From Tannerella sp. (lineage in GTDB: Bacteria > Bacteroidota > Bacteroidia > Bacteroidales > Tannerellaceae), in the NCBI GenBank assembly GCA_031276175.1, contig JAISNP010000031.1:1-49198 (forward strand): a stretch of 49,198 nucleotides of DNA, given 5' to 3'. How positions within the stretch are numbered: position 1 is the first letter of the stretch; each line of letters begins with the position of its first letter. Shown here one piece after another: positions 25,449 to 33,947 of the stretch. A program made the position numbers and the translations under genes. The notes under the pieces were generated by a model. The model worked only from the letters and a program-made list of their open reading frames with translations, made no database searches and had not been told where the DNA came from.

Positions 25449-26867
25449 ATGAAAACAATGAAACAATTGTGTGTTTACGCGCTCGCAGCAGTCGCGTTAT
25501 TCGGTTTGCAGGCGCAGGCCGACATTAAATTACCCGCCGTTTTCGGCGACAACATGGTATTGCAGCAACAGTCGGAAGTGGCCGTCTGGGGATGGGCAAA
25601 GCCCGGCGCCGCAGTGCACGTGACCGGTTCGTGGGACGGGAAAAGCCATTCGGCGCAAAGCGGCCGCAACGGCTTCTGGAAAGTGAAGGTGCGGACGCCG
25701 GCAGCCGGCCACACGCCGTATACGCTCAAGATAAGCGACGGGAAGGCCGTTACGCTGCGCAACATCCTGATCGGCGAAGTATGGATATGTTCGGGGCAGT
25801 CCAACATGGAGATGCCGATGAAAGGCTGGGCAAATCAGCCCGTCGAAGGCGCGCCGGAAGCCATCGCCCATTCTGCCAATCGCAGCATCCGTTGCTTCAC
25901 GCTGCAAAAGGCGTCCAAGGCAACTCCGCAGGACGATTGCACAGGCACGTGGGAAGTGGCCGGCCCGCAAACGACGCCCGATTTTACGGCTACGGGCTAT
26001 TTCTTCGCCCGCTTCCTTAACGAGGCGCTGGACGTGCCCGTCGGATTGATTCATACAAGTTGGGGCGGCTCGCGTATCGAAGCGTGGATGACGCCCGCTG
26101 CGCTGAAAGATATTCCCGGAAAGCCCGTCCCGGCTACGGACGAAGACATTAAAAGCAGTAACGGCACGCCGACCGTGCTCTACAACGGCATGATTCACCC
26201 CATTGTCGGCTACGGCATCCGCGGGGCAATATGGTATCAGGGCGAATCGAATCGCGACGAGCCTGCGCTGTATGCCGGGATGTTCGACAAAATGGTGCGC
26301 GAGTGGCGCAACCTGTGGGACGCGGGCGACTTTCCGTTCTATTATTGCCAGATCGCGCCGTACCGGTACGGAGACCACCTCAACTCCGGCTATCTTCGCG
26401 AAGCGCAGGCCAAAGGGATGACGACGACGCCGAACACCGGCATGGCCGTGCTGACGGATGCCCAAAGCCTCGACTGCATCCATCCGCCCAAGAAAAAAGA
26501 TGCGGGCGAACGAATGGCGCTGTGGGCGCTGGCGCGGACGTACGGATGGGAAAAGATGCAGTACCGCAGCCCGGAACTGAAATCGTTCGAGACGGAAGGC
26601 CGCGTGGCGATGCTCGACTTCGATTATGCGGGAAGCAGCGGACTGACATCCTGCGGACGGGAAATACTGAATTTCCGCGTGGCGGGCGAAGATAAACGCT
26701 TCTACCCGGCCAAGGCGGCGATAAACGGCAACAGGGTCTACGTCTTCTCGCCGTTTGTGGCGAAGCCCGTCGCGGTGCGCTACTGCTTCGACGATACGTC
26801 GGAAACCGAGATATTCACGCTGGACGGCAATCTGCCGCTTTCGTCGTTCCGCACGGACAGTTGGTGA
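25449..26867 (+). CDS. Sialate O-acetylesterase (SGNH-type)
   Basis: This exported esterase removes O-acetyl groups from sialic acids, which opens host glycans to sialidases. The product has 472 residues with a signal peptide ending LQAQA. The block I Ser lies in ICSGQSNMEMPMKGW. Next come IHTSWGGSRIEAWM and WYQGESN, and DCIHPPKK may hold the catalytic Asp/His pair near residue 340. A jelly-roll-like N-terminal part (ADIKLPAVFGDNMVLQ) precedes the catalytic domain. The start at 25449 was chosen for the signal peptide and promoter position. No sialidase is in the window. Confidence 0.92.
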   Translation: MKTMKQLCVYALAAVALFGLQAQADIKLPAVFGDNMVLQQQSEVAVWGWAKPGAAVHVTGSWDGKSHSAQSGRNGFWKVKVRTPAAGHTPYTLKISDGKAVTLRNILIGEVWICSGQSNMEMPMKGWANQPVEGAPEAIAHSANRSIRCFTLQKASKATPQDDCTGTWEVAGPQTTPDFTATGYFFARFLNEALDVPVGLIHTSWGGSRIEAWMTPAALKDIPGKPVPATDEDIKSSNGTPTVLYNGMIHPIVGYGIRGAIWYQGESNRDEPALYAGMFDKMVREWRNLWDAGDFPFYYCQIAPYRYGDHLNSGYLREAQAKGMTTTPNTGMAVLTDAQSLDCIHPPKKKDAGERMALWALARTYGWEKMQYRSPELKSFETEGRVAMLDFDYAGSSGLTSCGREILNFRVAGEDKRFYPAKAAINGNRVYVFSPFVAKPVAVRYCFDDTSETEIFTLDGNLPLSSFRTDSW

Positions 26868-26880
26868 GCCGGAATAATTT

Positions 26881-27888
26881 ATGTGTGTAAAAAAGATACT
26901 GGCCGCAATCCGTTTCTGGACTGTAAATGCACGGTTGAAAGCGCTTCCTCAAAGTTTGCTGCCGGCCGTGCTGGCGTTTTGCATGGCCTCGCGTCGGGAA
27001 GGGTTTTCCGCCCTTCCGGGCGTGATGGCCATTCTCGGCGTGGCGGCCGGGCATTTGAGCATGAATCTGTTCGACGATTATTTCGACTACCGGGCCGAGG
27101 GGTCGGAGTTTCGCGAAGCGATGGTGCGGAAGGGTTTTCGTGCGCGGACAGGCAAATGCGCTTACCTTACTTCCGGCCGTACGGGCTTGAAGCAGTTGCT
27201 GGCGGCTTGCCTGATTTTCGGCGGCGTGGGCGTGGGCTTCGGGGCGGCGATATATCTTTTTCGCGGGACGATGGTGTTGTGGTTTGCCGTGGCGACGGCG
27301 GCGCTGGGCGTTTCTTATTCGGGACGTCCGCTGCGGCTGTCCTATCGCGGGTTGGGCGAGGCGCTCATCGGGCTGATGTTCGGCCCTCTGCTGATGGCAG
27401 GCGTGTACTTTTCCGCCTGCGGGCAGTGGGACTGGACGACGGCGTTTGTTTCCGTCCCCGTGGGGCTGCTGGTGGCCAATATCGTGTATACCCATGCCAT
27501 TATGGATTATGAACCGGATCGTGAGGCCGGTAAAATGACGTTCGCCGTACTGCTGAAAAGCAAGAAACGGATGCTGGCAAGTTTGTTGATTCTGCTGGTT
27601 GCCGCCTTTTCGAGTATTTTGTACGGCGTGGCGCGCGGCTCCCTGCCTCTGCCGTATCTCCTGACGATGCTTGCCCTCCCGATGGCTGCCGCCCTGTTCT
27701 ACCTGATGGTTGAATTTATCCGTCATCCGGAGAAGAAATTCTCTCCCCGCGTCTGGATGGGGCCGATGGGCGACTGGGAACGGATTCAGGCCTCCGGTCT
27801 GGACTGGTTTATGATTCGCTGGCTGCTTGCCCGCAATCTTCTATCCTTCTTTTGCCTGATTATAATTGTGGTCTGTTTTATTCCCTGA
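26881..27888 (+). CDS. UbiA-family prenyltransferase (MenA-like)
   Basis: This 335-residue integral membrane enzyme has about eight to nine hydrophobic helices. The first Asp-rich motif is NLFDDYFDYRAEG, close to the N-x-x-N/D-D-Y-x-D-x3-G pattern of MenA. The second is DYEPDREAGKMTFAV. It would join a polyprenyl chain to an aromatic or related acceptor. It starts 13 bp after the esterase and is followed 16 bp later by a radical SAM gene, so the acceptor may be something other than 1,4-dihydroxy-2-naphthoate. No other menaquinone genes are near. Confidence 0.85.
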   Translation: MCVKKILAAIRFWTVNARLKALPQSLLPAVLAFCMASRREGFSALPGVMAILGVAAGHLSMNLFDDYFDYRAEGSEFREAMVRKGFRARTGKCAYLTSGRTGLKQLLAACLIFGGVGVGFGAAIYLFRGTMVLWFAVATAALGVSYSGRPLRLSYRGLGEALIGLMFGPLLMAGVYFSACGQWDWTTAFVSVPVGLLVANIVYTHAIMDYEPDREAGKMTFAVLLKSKKRMLASLLILLVAAFSSILYGVARGSLPLPYLLTMLALPMAAALFYLMVEFIRHPEKKFSPRVWMGPMGDWERIQASGLDWFMIRWLLARNLLSFFCLIIIVVCFIP

Positions 27889-27904
27889 CAATTTAAAATG
27901 TGAT

Positions 27905-28801
27905 ATGATACCTCCTTTACTCTATTTGCCCCTGTGGTTTCTCAAGGCCAGATGTTTGGGCAGCAAACGTCCGCTGCAAACCGTACTGTTCGTTTCCGAC
28001 AAATGCAATCTGGCGTGCAGGCACTGTACGATATACCGGTCGGAAAATCCGCATGTCAAGACCTACGGACAGATAAAAGAAGAATTGGAATACTCCTACC
28101 GTCTGGGTTCGCGCTTTGTGGACTTCGAGGGCGGCGAGCCTACCATGTGGCGCGACGGCGTGCACGACTTGAACAGCCTGATCCGGCTGTCGAAAGCCGT
28201 CGGATTCTATTCGGCCACGATTACAACCAACGCCCGGATGCCGTTTGCCGGTTCCGAAGCCGATTCCATCTGGGTAAGCCTCGACGGGCTGGGACGCTTT
28301 CACGACGAGGTGCGGGGAAAAGGCTCATTCGACCGTCTGGTGAAACACATTGCCGAAGCCCGTCATCCGCGGCTAAGCGTAAACATGGTCATTAATGCCT
28401 GGAATTATACTTCGGTGGAAGAAACCATCGAGTTTGCCGAAAGCAATCCTCATATCCAATCCATTTCCCTCAATTTTCATACGCCCTACAAAGGCACCGA
28501 ATATCTCTTTCTGGACTGGGACAAACGCGCGCGCGTCATTGACCTGATTATCGAGAAGAAGAAGGCCGGCTATCCGGTGATGAATTCCGTTTCGGGATTG
28601 AAACTGATGAAGCATAACCGGTTCAAAAAACAATGCTGGGTGTCCAACTTTATCATGTCCGACGGGACGCGCCTGCCGGAGTGTCAGGGAAAGACGGCCG
28701 GCGTATGCGACCGTTGCGGCCTGTCGATGTCCGGGGAGATGTGCTCGGTGTTCAATTTGAAACCGGACACGCTGTTTGCCGGAATGAAGCTGCGCGTATG
28801 A
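27905..28801 (+). CDS. Radical SAM protein
   Basis: The product has about 298 residues from the ATG at 27905. A radical SAM cluster motif, CNLACRHC (CxxxCxxC), lies near residues 36-43. DFEGGEPTMW (GGEP motif) and a strand with ITTNARM follow. The C-terminal region has a cysteine-rich cluster (C at KKQCWV, PECQG, CDRCGL, EMCSVF), which may hold a second iron-sulfur cluster. An N-terminal hydrophobic stretch LLYLPLWFLKA could touch the membrane. It is co-directional with the UbiA gene. The reaction is unknown. Confidence 0.85.
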   Translation: MIPPLLYLPLWFLKARCLGSKRPLQTVLFVSDKCNLACRHCTIYRSENPHVKTYGQIKEELEYSYRLGSRFVDFEGGEPTMWRDGVHDLNSLIRLSKAVGFYSATITTNARMPFAGSEADSIWVSLDGLGRFHDEVRGKGSFDRLVKHIAEARHPRLSVNMVINAWNYTSVEETIEFAESNPHIQSISLNFHTPYKGTEYLFLDWDKRARVIDLIIEKKKAGYPVMNSVSGLKLMKHNRFKKQCWVSNFIMSDGTRLPECQGKTAGVCDRCGLSMSGEMCSVFNLKPDTLFAGMKLRV

Positions 28802-28809
28802 ATTGCGCG

Positions 28810-30369
28810 TTATAGCCCTATGACCGTAACCGTTTTCCCGTCGGGGGTTTCTTCTTTCCTGAGGTACAGTTTGTCGTCCCACGTCATGTCCGTCCGGCGG
28901 TCGAAGACGGCCAGCCAGCCTTCGCTGCAACCGTAGACGTCCATGTAGCGGCGAGTCTGTTCAAGTCCTCTTTCCAGTGTTTTTTCGCCGCGCCACAGTT
29001 TGAGTTCGAGCGGATACTTACGGCCTTCGTACACGATGCACAGGTCGAGGCGGCCGGTACCTGCCGCCATTTCGCGCACAATCTGTCCGCCGCCGTTGAT
29101 CACCCGCTGCAAAAACGCCATCAGGATAAGATGCGGGGCGGCTTCTTCGTAGTCGAACTTTGTAGTCCATATCTCGCTGTGCTCGCGCCAGAACTGCTGG
29201 AAGTCGCGCATCAGTGAATCCATGTCCATGCGACCGTCCCGGAGGTATCGGGGCATCCGGTATGCGTTTCCGTTTTGCCGGAGCGTCTGCTGGAGATCGT
29301 AGTTCAATGTGCGGGCAATGACTTCCGCGTAGATGGGATTGGATGGTTTCAGTCCTTCCCGCGTTTCGAAAATCAGTCCCAAGTCTCTTACGTAAAGATA
29401 GTCGTCGGAAAGCCGCCCGACGAAGTCTTCGCCCGTGATAATGGGTTCTATCACCCGGCGTACCCTTTCCTCTTTCAGCCGTTCGAGCAGGCTGTCGATG
29501 TGCGTGTCGCGACGCATGATAATTGTTTGAACGGCTTCGCTTGCAAGTTCTGCGGTAACAGGTTTTGTATAGTCCGATTGCAATATCTTTACAATCACTT
29601 CGCGGGCGATGGCATTGACGAGCCACGGCTGTCCCTGCGTTTGTTCCCATACCAGATTGACGGCGGCATCTTCGAATATCTGTCCCGTTTCGTCGGTGTG
29701 CTGCCGGTAAAGAGAGGCAATTTCGTCCTTCGTAAAATTTTTCAATGTCAGTGTTTCCGTGACGATATTGAACGGGCTTGCGCTGCCGAGCGACAGACTG
29801 TCGGGGCGGACTTTGGCTTTGTAGTCGCGGATGTTGCGCATCCCCGTCAGCGCCAGCGAATGGACGAAAGAAATGCTGCTGCGGTCATTGTATCCGTTGC
29901 GCAACTGACGCAGAAACAGGATCAGGGTACCTTCGCTCAGGCAGTCCGCCTCGTCGAAAAGGATTACAAGCGGTTTGTCCGTGATCATGCAGTAATCCGT
30001 CAGCGAATCTTTTAATACGTTGTTGAAGTCTTCGTAATCCGCCGTTGCGGCAAATTTTTCCACGTCGGGAAGCGTGGAATATTTCAGGGACGATTTCAAA
30101 GTCCGTATCACTGCGGGGATACCCTTTTCCGGGTCGGTTATGCCCTGCATACTTTCGAGCGAACAGTAAAGCGCATAATATTTTCCTCCGGCATTGAGCC
30201 GTTGCGCCAGATCTTTGAGATAAGTCGTCTTGCCGCTTTGACGTGCCGCGTGAATCACGAAATATTGTTTTTGGTCAATCAACTGCTCTACGCCCTGCAG
30301 GCGCGAAGCTGCTTCTATCATATAATGTTCCGCCCTGTTGCAGGGGCCTGACACGTTAAAGTATCGCAT
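28810..30369 (-). CDS. AAA-type ATPase with C-terminal PD-(D/E)xK nuclease-like domain
   Basis: The product has about 519 residues from the ATG at 30369. The family start MRYFNVSGPCNRAEHYM precedes Walker A AARQSGKTT. Walker B is VILFDEADCL. A winged-helix-like middle region follows. The C-terminal end carries a restriction-like core, DLCIVYEGRKYPLELKLW (D, then E-L-K), common in Bacteroidota ATPases of this group. The function is unproven; mobile-element or defence links have been proposed for relatives. The ATG at 30402 lies upstream of the predicted transcription start and is rejected. Confidence 0.85.
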   Translation of the reverse strand: MRYFNVSGPCNRAEHYMIEAASRLQGVEQLIDQKQYFVIHAARQSGKTTYLKDLAQRLNAGGKYYALYCSLESMQGITDPEKGIPAVIRTLKSSLKYSTLPDVEKFAATADYEDFNNVLKDSLTDYCMITDKPLVILFDEADCLSEGTLILFLRQLRNGYNDRSSISFVHSLALTGMRNIRDYKAKVRPDSLSLGSASPFNIVTETLTLKNFTKDEIASLYRQHTDETGQIFEDAAVNLVWEQTQGQPWLVNAIAREVIVKILQSDYTKPVTAELASEAVQTIIMRRDTHIDSLLERLKEERVRRVIEPIITGEDFVGRLSDDYLYVRDLGLIFETREGLKPSNPIYAEVIARTLNYDLQQTLRQNGNAYRMPRYLRDGRMDMDSLMRDFQQFWREHSEIWTTKFDYEEAAPHLILMAFLQRVINGGGQIVREMAAGTGRLDLCIVYEGRKYPLELKLWRGEKTLERGLEQTRRYMDVYGCSEGWLAVFDRRTDMTWDDKLYLRKEETPDGKTVTVIGL

Positions 30370-30399
30370 AGTCCGACATAATTTGAATGGATATTGCTG

Positions 30400-30407
30400 C
30401 AAAGATA
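30400..30407 (-). promoter_or_regulatory. Promoter -7 box of the AAA ATPase gene
   Basis: TATCTTTG on the minus strand, 31 bp upstream of the chosen start. The -33 region is AT-rich without a clear TTTG. The C11 peptidase gene ends only 24 bp further upstream. Confidence 0.55.
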
Positions 30408-30430
30408 TGAAATTGTTTTCTCATGTTTTC

Positions 30431-31570
30431 TCAGGTCGGTCGGTATACGTCCTTACTCCATTGCAATTGTTTGTACCATTCGTTCAAAAGAGGCAGTTGC
30501 GACTGGACGGGGTAGAGGGAGAACCCGGAGAAACGGTTTACGCGAACGGTCGACCGGTTTCCCGAACAATAGGTATATTCGGTGGCAAACGCGGCGATAA
30601 CGGTTTTATTCAGGCATACGTTGAAACGGGTATACTGTTCGCCGGTTGCCAGCCGGCCGATCACGTCGGCAAAATCATACAGCGCGGTCGGCGAACCGGC
30701 CCAGTATGACAGCAACTGCCAGTCGGGAAGAGGCGGCGTGTAGACCACGCTTATGTCTGTCCCGGAAATGATTTCTCCGGCGATGAGCGCCAGCGCTTCC
30801 AGTTCGCTCGTTTTGACGACGGAGATGTTGCCGTAGGGAGCGCCGGCGAAATCGTTTTTGTAGAAGAGGTAGAAACTTTCGGCCGCTTTTTCGAGATTCG
30901 CTTCTTCGGTAAAAAGGAAAGGGAGTACCGTTTTGTAGGGGATTCCGTAGCTCATGGTTTCGGAGGGCGAAGCCATGATGTAATCCGCCTTGTTTCGCAG
31001 TTCGTATACACATTCGACGGCGGCCATGCTGCACGCGTCGAATATCAGGAAGTCAAACCGTTTGTCGGGCAATCCTTCCGCCAGTTCGCGCAGTTCCATC
31101 CTCTTGCCGTTTTCCTCTCCGAAAGCGCGCAGCGTAATGACGTTGGCCGGCAACCACGATGTAGCATGACCGGACAAAATCATCCCGTAGCTCTTGTTCG
31201 GATACATTTCGACTACGTCGCGAATGACCCGTTGCATCGTTTCGGGAGAAACGGCGCTCATGTCTTCGTACGTGCGGATATGGTGGCGCGCAACGACTCG
31301 GCCTGCGCCTTCCTTTATTTCGAACAGTTCGGCCTCGCGCTGATTTTTGGAATAGAAAACCACCAGATTGCCGCCGTTCAGGTTGTCGGACGTGGCGGAA
31401 TGTATCATGTCTGCGATATTATTGTCCATCATATTACCCAGATTGCTGGCGATCATGTAAACCAGTACGGTTCTGCCCGACGGTACGACGACTGTCCGTA
31501 TCTCTTTGATGCACCCGTGCAACCCCGCCAGCAGCAGGATGAGGGGCAGGATGACAAGTTTTGTTTTCAT
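30431..31570 (-). CDS. Clostripain-related (C11) cysteine peptidase lipoprotein
   Basis: The product has about 379 residues with a lipoprotein signal ending LLAGLHGCIK, so it is exported. The C11/caspase-fold dyad is visible: catalytic His in MILSGHATSW and catalytic Cys in FLIFDACSMAAVE. An N-terminal strand, TVLVYMIASNLGN, is typical of the family. C11 peptidases of Bacteroidales cut after basic residues and can be autoprocessed. The ATG at 31570 was chosen over an upstream in-frame TTG. Array B lies upstream, behind its promoter. Confidence 0.88.
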   Translation of the reverse strand: MKTKLVILPLILLLAGLHGCIKEIRTVVVPSGRTVLVYMIASNLGNMMDNNIADMIHSATSDNLNGGNLVVFYSKNQREAELFEIKEGAGRVVARHHIRTYEDMSAVSPETMQRVIRDVVEMYPNKSYGMILSGHATSWLPANVITLRAFGEENGKRMELRELAEGLPDKRFDFLIFDACSMAAVECVYELRNKADYIMASPSETMSYGIPYKTVLPFLFTEEANLEKAAESFYLFYKNDFAGAPYGNISVVKTSELEALALIAGEIISGTDISVVYTPPLPDWQLLSYWAGSPTALYDFADVIGRLATGEQYTRFNVCLNKTVIAAFATEYTYCSGNRSTVRVNRFSGFSLYPVQSQLPLLNEWYKQLQWSKDVYRPT

Positions 31571-31604
31571 CGGCAAAAAATAAATGAAAATTATAATCGA
31601 ACGG

Positions 31605-31636
31605 CAAAGCTAAGCGAATAGATTAAGATTTACAAG
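31605..31636 (-). promoter_or_regulatory. Promoter of the C11 peptidase gene
   Basis: On the minus strand CTTG (31636-31633) is followed after 20 bp by TAGCTTTG (31612-31605). The leader to the ATG at 31570 is about 28 nt. Array B begins some 50 bp upstream of the promoter. Confidence 0.6.
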
Positions 31637-31684
31637 TGCGGAAAGTTAAAAATCAAAATCACTTCCTTTTACGACCGACGACGT

Positions 31685-32055
31685 TTCGGTTATTGTCGAC
31701 CGCAGCCCGTTTATTGTCGACAATCACTCAAATATTGTCGACAGAAACTCAATTGTTGTCGACGGAAACTCAATTGTTGTCGACAGAAACTCGATTGTTG
31801 TCGACGGAAACTCAATTGTTGTCGACAGAAACCCATTTGTTGTCGACAGAAACTCAATTGTTGTCGACAGAAACTCAATTGTTGTCGACAGAAACTCAAT
31901 TGTTGTCGACGGAAACTCAATTGTTGTCGACGGAAACTCAATTGTTGTCGACAGAAACTCGATTGTTGTCGACAGAAACTCGATTGTTGTCGACAGAAAC
32001 TCAATTGTTGTCGACAGAAACTCATTTGTTGTCGACCGTAATTCGGTTATTGCCG
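31685..32055. repeat. Array B: 17 GTCGAC sites at exact 21-bp spacing
   Basis: GTCGAC occurs at 31695 and then every 21 bp through 32031, with no length change, plus a decayed last unit at 32052 (GCCGTA). The usual unit is GTCGAC, then RGAAACTC, then RATTGTT. Variable positions are almost only G/A directly after C (CpG versus CpA). The second unit contains the perfect palindrome ATTGTCGACAAT (31713-31724). TTCGGTTATTG occurs at both ends, 17 periods apart. It lies between divergent promoters. Plus- and minus-strand frames are open (LLSTETQ and FCRQQLS heptads), but neither has a convincing start. Confidence 0.96.
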
Positions 32056-32186
32056 TAAATAAAAGACCTGTTTTCGTAAATGAGATTCATTCCGGGCTAT
32101 TGTTTCCCAGTCCGCTTCACGGTTTTTACTTCATCTTTCGATAAACGTTTTTGTTGATTCAAAGCCCTGCCCGCCGGGTGCAAACA

Positions 32187-32218
32187 TTTGGACATGCAAA
32201 GAAAACGCCTTATATTTG
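32187..32218 (+). promoter_or_regulatory. Promoter of the ligase-acyltransferase operon
   Basis: TTTG (32187-32190), 20 bp, then TATATTTG (32211-32218). The consensus match is full, and the first start codon lies at 32274. Confidence 0.75.
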
Positions 32219-32273
32219 CGCATCATATTAAAGAAAGAGGAATGAATACACGTGGCTTCCAAATCTCCGTATC

Positions 32274-32639
32274 ATGACCGTTTCGGAAAAATACTACGAC
32301 GAGATTTTCGATTTCCGGGGGCAGTGGGACATGCCGTCGAAATGCGGTTTGCGAATCATACGCAAGGCAGGCAAGGCGTTTGTCATCGTCACCGAATTGT
32401 ATCAGGACAACCCCGGCACTTCCGTCACATACGCAGGGCAGTCGCTTGCCTGCCAGATTTGCGAGGCCAAGGGGTTGAATCCGGCGGAAATTGTGTATCT
32501 GGAATGTAATCCCGACACAAACTCCAAATTGTCGTTTTACGACGAGGAGTATTTCGAGGTGCATTTCCGCCACGCTTTGCCGGCAGACTATCGCCTGCTG
32601 GACAAGACGGAAGTGAAGGAATTGTTCAACATCGTTTGA
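32274..32639 (+). CDS. Conserved hypothetical protein at the head of the ligase operon
   Basis: This 121-residue soluble protein starts MTVSEKYYDEIFDFRGQWDM. It contains KAGKAFVIVTELYQDNPGTS and a C-terminal YEEYFEVHF-like strand, with no membrane segment and two nearby Cys residues (LACQICEAKG). I do not recognise the family. It is preceded by a good promoter and ends 3 bp before an AMP-forming ligase, so it is probably real and functionally linked to it. A frame starting at 32252 overlaps it but is less protein-like. Confidence 0.72.
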   Translation: MTVSEKYYDEIFDFRGQWDMPSKCGLRIIRKAGKAFVIVTELYQDNPGTSVTYAGQSLACQICEAKGLNPAEIVYLECNPDTNSKLSFYDEEYFEVHFRHALPADYRLLDKTEVKELFNIV

Positions 32640-32642
32640 GGC

Positions 32643-33947
32643 ATGAATATCCCCGAAATAGAATTTCGCCCGGAAGAAGAAATCAGGCGTTTTCAGGAAG
32701 AAAAGCTGAAAACGGCGCTGGCGTACCTCCACGCGCGTTCGCCGTTTTACCGGCAGATGTTTGCCGAAAACGGCATCGACGTCCGCGACATCCGCCGTCT
32801 CGAAGACCTGCGCCGCCTTCCCCTCACGGACAAGAAAGACCTGCAACGCCGGAACGAAATGTTCCTGTGCGTCCCGCGCGAAAAAGTCATCGACTACATT
32901 ACTACGTCGGGCACGCTGGGCGACCCCGTCACTTTCGCCATGACCGACCTCGACCTCGACCGGCTGGCCTATAACGAAAAGATTTCGTTCATCTGCACCG
33001 GCACGCAGCCGGGTAACATCGTACAGCTGATGACGACCATCGACAAGCGTTTCATGGCCGGGCTGGCATATTTTCTCGGATTGCGCGCACTCGGCGCAGG
33101 CATCATCCGCGTCGGAAACGGCATCCCCGAACTCCAGTGGGACACGATACGGCGCATCAAGCCCGATACCCTTATGTGCGTGCCTTCGTTCATCCTGCAC
33201 ATCATCAAGTATGCGGAAGAACACGGCATCGACTATCGCAATTCCAGCATTCGGAAAATCGTCTGCATCGGCGAAAATCTCCGCGAACAGGATTTCTCGC
33301 TCAACCTGCTGGGGCAGCGCATCAGGGAGAAATGGGACGTTGAACTCTATTCTACTTACGCTTCGACCGAAATGGCGACCACCTTCGCCGAATGTCGGTA
33401 CGGTTGCGGCGGGCATCATCATCCCGAACTGATCATCTGCGAACTGATCGACGAAGCCGGACAACCCGTTGCCGAAGGCGCGGCCGGCGAACTCGTCGTC
33501 ACCACGCTGGGCGTCGAAGGTATGCCCCTGCTGCGGTTCAGGACGGGCGATATGGTGAGCTTCCATACCGCGCCGTGCCGTTGCGGGCGCACGTCGATGC
33601 GCGTCAGTCCCGTCGTGGGGCGTACCAACCACATGATAAAATACAAGGGCACGACGCTCTACCCGCCCGCCATGTTCGACGTGCTCGACAACACGCCTTA
33701 CGTGGAAAATTATGCGATAATCGCAAGAGATGACGAAAACGGCAACGACGATGTGCTGGTACGTGTCGGACTGTACTGCCGGCCGGCCGGCGACACGGTA
33801 AAAGACCTGAAAGACCGGTTTCGCGCCAAAATACGCGTCGCGCCGGACATCGAGATATGCCGTGCCGACGAGATACGTAAAATCAACTTCCCCGGCATGA
33901 GCCGCAAACCCGTAAAATTTATTGATAACCGAGAAAAAACAGCCTGA
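32643..33947 (+). CDS. Phenylacetate-CoA ligase-like AMP-forming ligase
   Basis: This 434-residue adenylate-forming enzyme resembles PaaK. The early HARSPFYRQMF segment, the P-loop-like TTSGTLGDPVTFAMT (about residues 87-101), YASTEMATTFAEC, and the hinge region RFRTGDMVSF are present. A small Cys cluster (CRYGCGG, APCRCGRT) recalls PaaK relatives with a bound metal. It would activate an aromatic or other carboxylic acid as an AMP ester, then thioesterify it. The next gene's start overlaps its stop. A link to the aryl-polyene operon 10 kb away is possible. Confidence 0.85.
   Translation: MNIPEIEFRPEEEIRRFQEEKLKTALAYLHARSPFYRQMFAENGIDVRDIRRLEDLRRLPLTDKKDLQRRNEMFLCVPREKVIDYITTSGTLGDPVTFAMTDLDLDRLAYNEKISFICTGTQPGNIVQLMTTIDKRFMAGLAYFLGLRALGAGIIRVGNGIPELQWDTIRRIKPDTLMCVPSFILHIIKYAEEHGIDYRNSSIRKIVCIGENLREQDFSLNLLGQRIREKWDVELYSTYASTEMATTFAECRYGCGGHHHPELIICELIDEAGQPVAEGAAGELVVTTLGVEGMPLLRFRTGDMVSFHTAPCRCGRTSMRVSPVVGRTNHMIKYKGTTLYPPAMFDVLDNTPYVENYAIIARDDENGNDDVLVRVGLYCRPAGDTVKDLKDRFRAKIRVAPDIEICRADEIRKINFPGMSRKPVKFIDNREKTA

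Noticed and set aside
31636..32058. Array B as a 140-residue LLSTETQ repeat protein
   Set aside because: The frame starts with GTG inside the promoter region of the opposite gene. I see no forward promoter, and the opposite strand is equally open.
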